Under the pieces are notes generated by a model. It was not told where the DNA came from, did no database searches, and was given only the letters and a program-made list of their open reading frames with translations. Made by a program: the position numbers and the translations under genes. Of a stretch of 6,000 nucleotides of DNA, positions 5,396 to 6,000 are shown one piece after another (the first letter of the stretch is position 1; each line of letters begins with the position of its first letter). Origin of the DNA: Candidatus Latescibacterota bacterium (lineage in GTDB: Bacteria; Latescibacterota; 4484-107; B68-G9); contig DTXA01000316.1 of the NCBI GenBank assembly GCA_012962735.1, positions 1 through 6,000 on the forward strand, read 5' to 3'.

Positions 5396-6000
5396 ATGTC
5401 GAAAGTGCGGGTGATGATACGACCGGAGCCGCAGGAGGCTGAGGTTTCCGGACTTCTATTCGGGCATTTCGCGGAGCACTTAGGCAGATGCATATACGGG
5501 GGGATATGGCTGGGGAAGGGTGAAGAGGGGGCGGACGAGCGGGGATACCACAGCGGGGTGAAGAGGCTCCTGGCGGAACTCGGCCTCGAGGTGCTGAGGT
5601 GGCCTGGGGGATGCTTCGGGGACCAGTACCACTGGGAGGAGGGGGTGGGGGAGGATAGGAGAGTGCGGAAGAACATATGGTGGGGAGGATATGAGGTCCA
5701 CGAGTTCGGCACGGACGAGTTCCTCCGGTACTGCGAGGAGATAGGAACGGAGCCTTACATCTCCCTCAACGTGGGCACGGGCTCTGTACAGGAGGCACTG
5801 GACTGGATGGAATACGTGCTCGGGGAGCCGCCCCTCTTCCACGCCGAGCAGAGGGTCCGCAACGGAAGGGAAAGGCCTTACAAAGTGACCTACTGGGGGA
5901 TCGGGAACGAGGTGTATGGCTGTGGGGGGAACATGCGGCCGGAGTATTATGCGGACCTTGTGCGACAATACTCCGTCTTTATCAAAACCGCCTTTCCAGA
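5396..6000 (+). CDS. abfA: GH51 alpha-L-arabinofuranosidase, N-terminal 201 residues (3' end outside window)
   Basis: Family GH51 enzymes remove terminal alpha-L-arabinofuranosyl groups from arabinan, arabinoxylan or arabino-oligosaccharides by a retaining mechanism. Landmarks in order: FGHFAEHLGRCIYGGIW (22-38), VLRWPGGCFGDQYHW (66-80), FGTDEFLRYCEEIGTEPYIS (104-123), NVGTGSVQEALDWMEYV (125-141) and YWGIGNEVYGCGGNMRPEYY (166-185). E172 in the GNE triplet is the expected acid/base catalyst; the nucleophile glutamate should lie past the window edge. About 500 residues are usual, so roughly 40% is visible. There is no signal peptide, as in intracellular GH51 enzymes that act on imported oligosaccharides. 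GGAGG with 5-nt spacing supports ATG 5396. The frame is open without a stop to position 6000. The symbol is the common one for the family; substrate is inferred from the family, and a few GH51 members have other specificities. Confidence 0.93.
   Translation, partial: MSKVRVMIRPEPQEAEVSGLLFGHFAEHLGRCIYGGIWLGKGEEGADERGYHSGVKRLLAELGLEVLRWPGGCFGDQYHWEEGVGEDRRVRKNIWWGGYEVHEFGTDEFLRYCEEIGTEPYISLNVGTGSVQEALDWMEYVLGEPPLFHAEQRVRNGRERPYKVTYWGIGNEVYGCGGNMRPEYYADLVRQYSVFIKTAFP

Noticed and set aside
5344..5968. Two minus-strand ORFs of 122 and 162 codons at the right end
   Set aside because: They are shadows of the GH51 gene, which is open to the window edge and carries the family motifs.
1..6000. CRISPR arrays, tRNA/rRNA genes, insertion-sequence ends, defence systems
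   Set aside because: No regular direct repeats, tRNA-like cloverleafs, transposase motifs or terminal inverted repeats were seen by reading both strands.

Overview
The window reads as bacterial chromosomal DNA from a non-model, probably uncultured lineage. The clues are a C-terminal sorting / FlgD-Ig-like tail (NYPNPFN...VYDLLG) of the kind common in FCB-group and related candidate phyla, strong GGAGG ribosome sites, and purine-rich coding strands that use AGG (Arg) and ATA (Ile) often at moderately high GC. The codon habit hints at a thermophile. No marker gene is present, so the phylum is a guess.

Layout. (1) Positions 1-1299 (+) hold a badly decayed DUF3160 protein gene with a secretion/sorting tail. 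Recognisable family blocks lie in all three forward frames, joined by frameshifts and internal deletions, and the 5' end is outside the window. (2) Positions 1300-1483 hold only a doubtful 58-codon ORF and an aborted minus-strand start. (3) Positions 1484-1702 (-) encode a 72-aa tail-anchored membrane protein with an ideal ribosome site and a good promoter at 1753-1781. (4) Positions 1703-1954 are a divergent intergenic region with that promoter and a weaker plus-strand one. (5) Positions 1955-5146 (+) encode an intact 1063-aa protein: an N-terminal DUF5107 domain (galactose-mutarotase-like fold) fused to a long TPR array. A GTG at 2045 is a serious alternative start. (6) Positions 5147-5395 are intergenic, with a possible terminator, two TTGACA boxes, a long hairpin and, overlapping the end of the previous gene on the minus strand, a coding-like 37-codon ORF. 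(7) Positions 5396-6000 (+) are the first 201 codons of a GH51 alpha-L-arabinofuranosidase that runs off the window.

How it fits together. The DUF5107-TPR protein and the GH51 enzyme lie in the same orientation and both lack signal peptides, which suggests a cytoplasmic carbohydrate-use locus, probably for arabinose-containing oligosaccharides imported from outside. The 249-bp gap with its own promoter-like boxes suggests the GH51 gene can be transcribed separately. The decayed DUF3160 gene and the small membrane protein show no clear link to that pathway. I found no RNA gene, CRISPR array, insertion sequence or defence system.
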